From: Mycolicibacterium flavescens
GTDB lineage: Bacteria; Actinomycetota; Actinomycetes; Mycobacteriales; Mycobacteriaceae
DNA: 64,000 nt
Direction of reading: 5' to 3'
Assembly: GCF_001722335.1 (NCBI RefSeq)
Contig: NZ_MIHA01000001.1
Coordinates: 372,001-436,000, forward strand
Shown here: positions 63,104 to 64,000 of the stretch, piece by piece
Layout of the letters: each line of letters begins with the position of its first letter
Numbering within the stretch: position 1 is the stretch's first letter
Program-made: the position numbers and the translations under genes
Notes under the pieces: generated by a model
What the model saw: only the letters and a program-made list of their open reading frames with translations
Told to the model about the DNA's origin: nothing
The model's database searches: none

Positions 63104-63524
63104 CGTGGTGTTCGCAGCGCGCCTTGAGGCCGGCGGCTTCCAGGTCGAGGTAGCGCCGCGTCATGGACCGCATGGCCAGGCCCACCAATGCTCCGATCGG
63201 GCCGCGTTGTTCGAGGCGCTGGTCGACACGGGTGCGCGTCGCCGAGACCGCGACGACGTCGTGCCGTGCCGTGGTCAATCCGCCCGACGAACGTTGCTCC
63301 CAGGTCCACGACGTCCCCGGGTTGACGTCGGTGACGACCCACACCAGCTCCGGCATTCGCGGCTGTTTGATCGCGAACCGGCGGCCGCTCAGCAGCGCTT
63401 CCCCGTCCAGGGCGACGATCCGCGTGACCGACGCCGTCCACTGAGGCCAGCGCTCGACATCGCTGAACACCTTCCACACCAGGTCTGCGGGCGCATCGAT
63501 GTCGACGCCACACTCCGTGAGCAT
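63087..63524 (-). CDS. SRPBCC (polyketide cyclase-like) protein
   Basis: A 145-residue START/Bet v1-fold protein from ATG 63524. VDIDAPADLVWKVFSDVERWPQW is the canonical opening, and LVWVVTDVNPGTSWTWEQ and TRVDQRLEQRGPIG follow. These proteins bind hydrophobic ligands in a deep pocket and sometimes act as cyclases. The ATG lies inside the left edge of a palindromic operator, and a TACCGT -10-like hexamer is positioned for a leaderless transcript. It probably supplies or removes the ligand of the coupled TetR. Confidence 0.88.
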   Translation of the reverse strand: MLTECGVDIDAPADLVWKVFSDVERWPQWTASVTRIVALDGEALLSGRRFAIKQPRMPELVWVVTDVNPGTSWTWEQRSSGGLTTARHDVVAVSATRTRVDQRLEQRGPIGALVGLAMRSMTRRYLDLEAAGLKARCEHHDGSTT

Positions 63525-63540
63525 GTACCAAACGGTACAT
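63523..63540 (-). promoter_or_regulatory. Palindromic TetR-type operator overlapping a start codon
   Basis: ATGTACC-AAAC-GGTACAT is a perfect inverted repeat with 7-bp arms. On the minus strand it contains TACCGT, placed as a -10 hexamer seven bases before the A of the SRPBCC ATG. Binding by the TetR of the same operon would block both promoter and start, an inference. Confidence 0.6.
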
Positions 63541-63658
63541 GAATGGCGGCTGTCGATGTGTCGAAGTCGCAAATATTTGCCGCCGGCTTCGCTACGGTAC
63601 GGCCACGGAAGTTTGCTCGACGACCGCTCCGAGACCGTTTCGGGAAAGGATTCCCGCC

Positions 63659-64000
63659 GTGGCAACCACGCCCAACTCATATGCACGGTTCGTCGGCAGG
63701 GTCGGCGCGCTGGCGGTCGCACTCGGTGTCGGCGCGGCGGTCGCGACGACTCCGGGGTTTGCTGTCGCCGACGACACCGGCGCGGACACCTCCGAAGCCG
63801 CCGATGCCGGCGCCGCCGGTACGGACACCTCGCCGGACTCCGTTGTCGGCGGGAACCTCTCAGACAACGACGACGCCGGCGAAGACGAGGAGGAGGAAGC
63901 CGAGGACGACGAGAGCGAGGACGACGAGGCTCTAGACGACGAGGCTCTAGACGACACAGCCGAGGACGACGAACCGGTCGAGCCGAAGAAGAACGACGAC
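63659..64000 (+). CDS. Exported acidic protein, 5' part (cut by window edge)
   Basis: The first 114 codons from GTG 63659, with GGGAAAGGA as ribosome site. The N-terminus (YARFVGRVGALAVALGVG and AAVATTPGFAVA) is a signal-peptide type that recurs on many large mycobacterial cell-surface proteins. The mature part is extremely acidic, rich in Asp, Glu and Ala, with a tandem repeat EALDD and then EPVEPKKN. The rest lies beyond base 64000, so no function can be given. Confidence 0.8.
   Translation, partial: MATTPNSYARFVGRVGALAVALGVGAAVATTPGFAVADDTGADTSEAADAGAAGTDTSPDSVVGGNLSDNDDAGEDEEEEAEDDESEDDEALDDEALDDTAEDDEPVEPKKNDD

Overview
The window looks like chromosome of a fast-growing mycobacterium (Mycolicibacterium type). 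The evidence is very high GC, GTG/TTG starts, dense ATGA/GTGA-coupled operons, a large expansion of acyl-CoA enzymes (crotonases, acyl-CoA dehydrogenases, AMP-ligases, CaiB-type CoA transferases), a mycofactocin-type SDR, a 13E12-family HNH gene with a LexA box, a GAF-GGDEF-EAL protein of the DcpA/Rv1354c type, and the mycobactin acyl-chain locus mbtLMN/mbtK with an IdeR box. Gene functions come from motif recognition alone; no database search was run.

Layout. (1) 1-16.8 kb is a catabolic island: thiolase, crotonase, FadR-type GntR regulator and thioesterase leftward; three crotonases and three AMP-ligases rightward; then a second regulon of SDR, thiolase, acyl-CoA dehydrogenase and GntR leftward, opposite an acyl-CoA dehydrogenase and a mycofactocin-type SDR, closed by a MaoC hydratase. 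Together the genes can activate a carboxylic acid and run several beta-oxidation-like turns; the substrate is unknown. (2) 16.8-26.2 kb: purU, then a signalling-type block with an uncharacterised protein carrying acyltransferase-like features, an E1/ThiF-nitroreductase fusion, a c-di-GMP synthase/phosphodiesterase, an FAD protein, two TetR proteins resembling gamma-butyrolactone receptors, and a PAS protein. This is my best candidate for an undescribed system. (3) 26.4-33.6 kb: a paired acyl-CoA dehydrogenase operon, a universal stress protein behind a DosR-like box, a Rieske oxygenase/reductase/TetR operon and a nitronate monooxygenase. (4) 33.6-36.8 kb: two exported proteins, one a glycoside hydrolase, the other with an apparent ATT start behind a terminator-like leader hairpin.

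(5) 37.1-44.5 kb: crotonase, a double CoA transferase broken by a frameshift, a phosphotransferase, an SDR pseudogene, TetR, an NDH-2-like flavoprotein and a small YdeI-type protein. (6) 44.7-53.6 kb is accessory-looking: a resolvase-like protein without its catalytic Ser, a MerR/SDR/SnoaL group, small membrane and secreted proteins, the LexA-box 13E12 gene, a decayed tRNA-like element and tRNA-Ala(GGC). (7) 53.6-61.1 kb: MFS transporter, pgm, two crcB genes and the mbt-2 siderophore locus. (8) 61.1-64.0 kb: a proteasome-like Ntn hydrolase, a small protein, a YbaK deacylase, a TetR/SRPBCC pair under a palindromic operator, and the start of an acidic exported protein that runs off the right edge.

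Across these regions lie four copies of a 58-bp palindromic element whose inner stems differ but remain paired, plus one 62-bp nested palindrome. No rRNA, CRISPR array or intact insertion sequence was seen.
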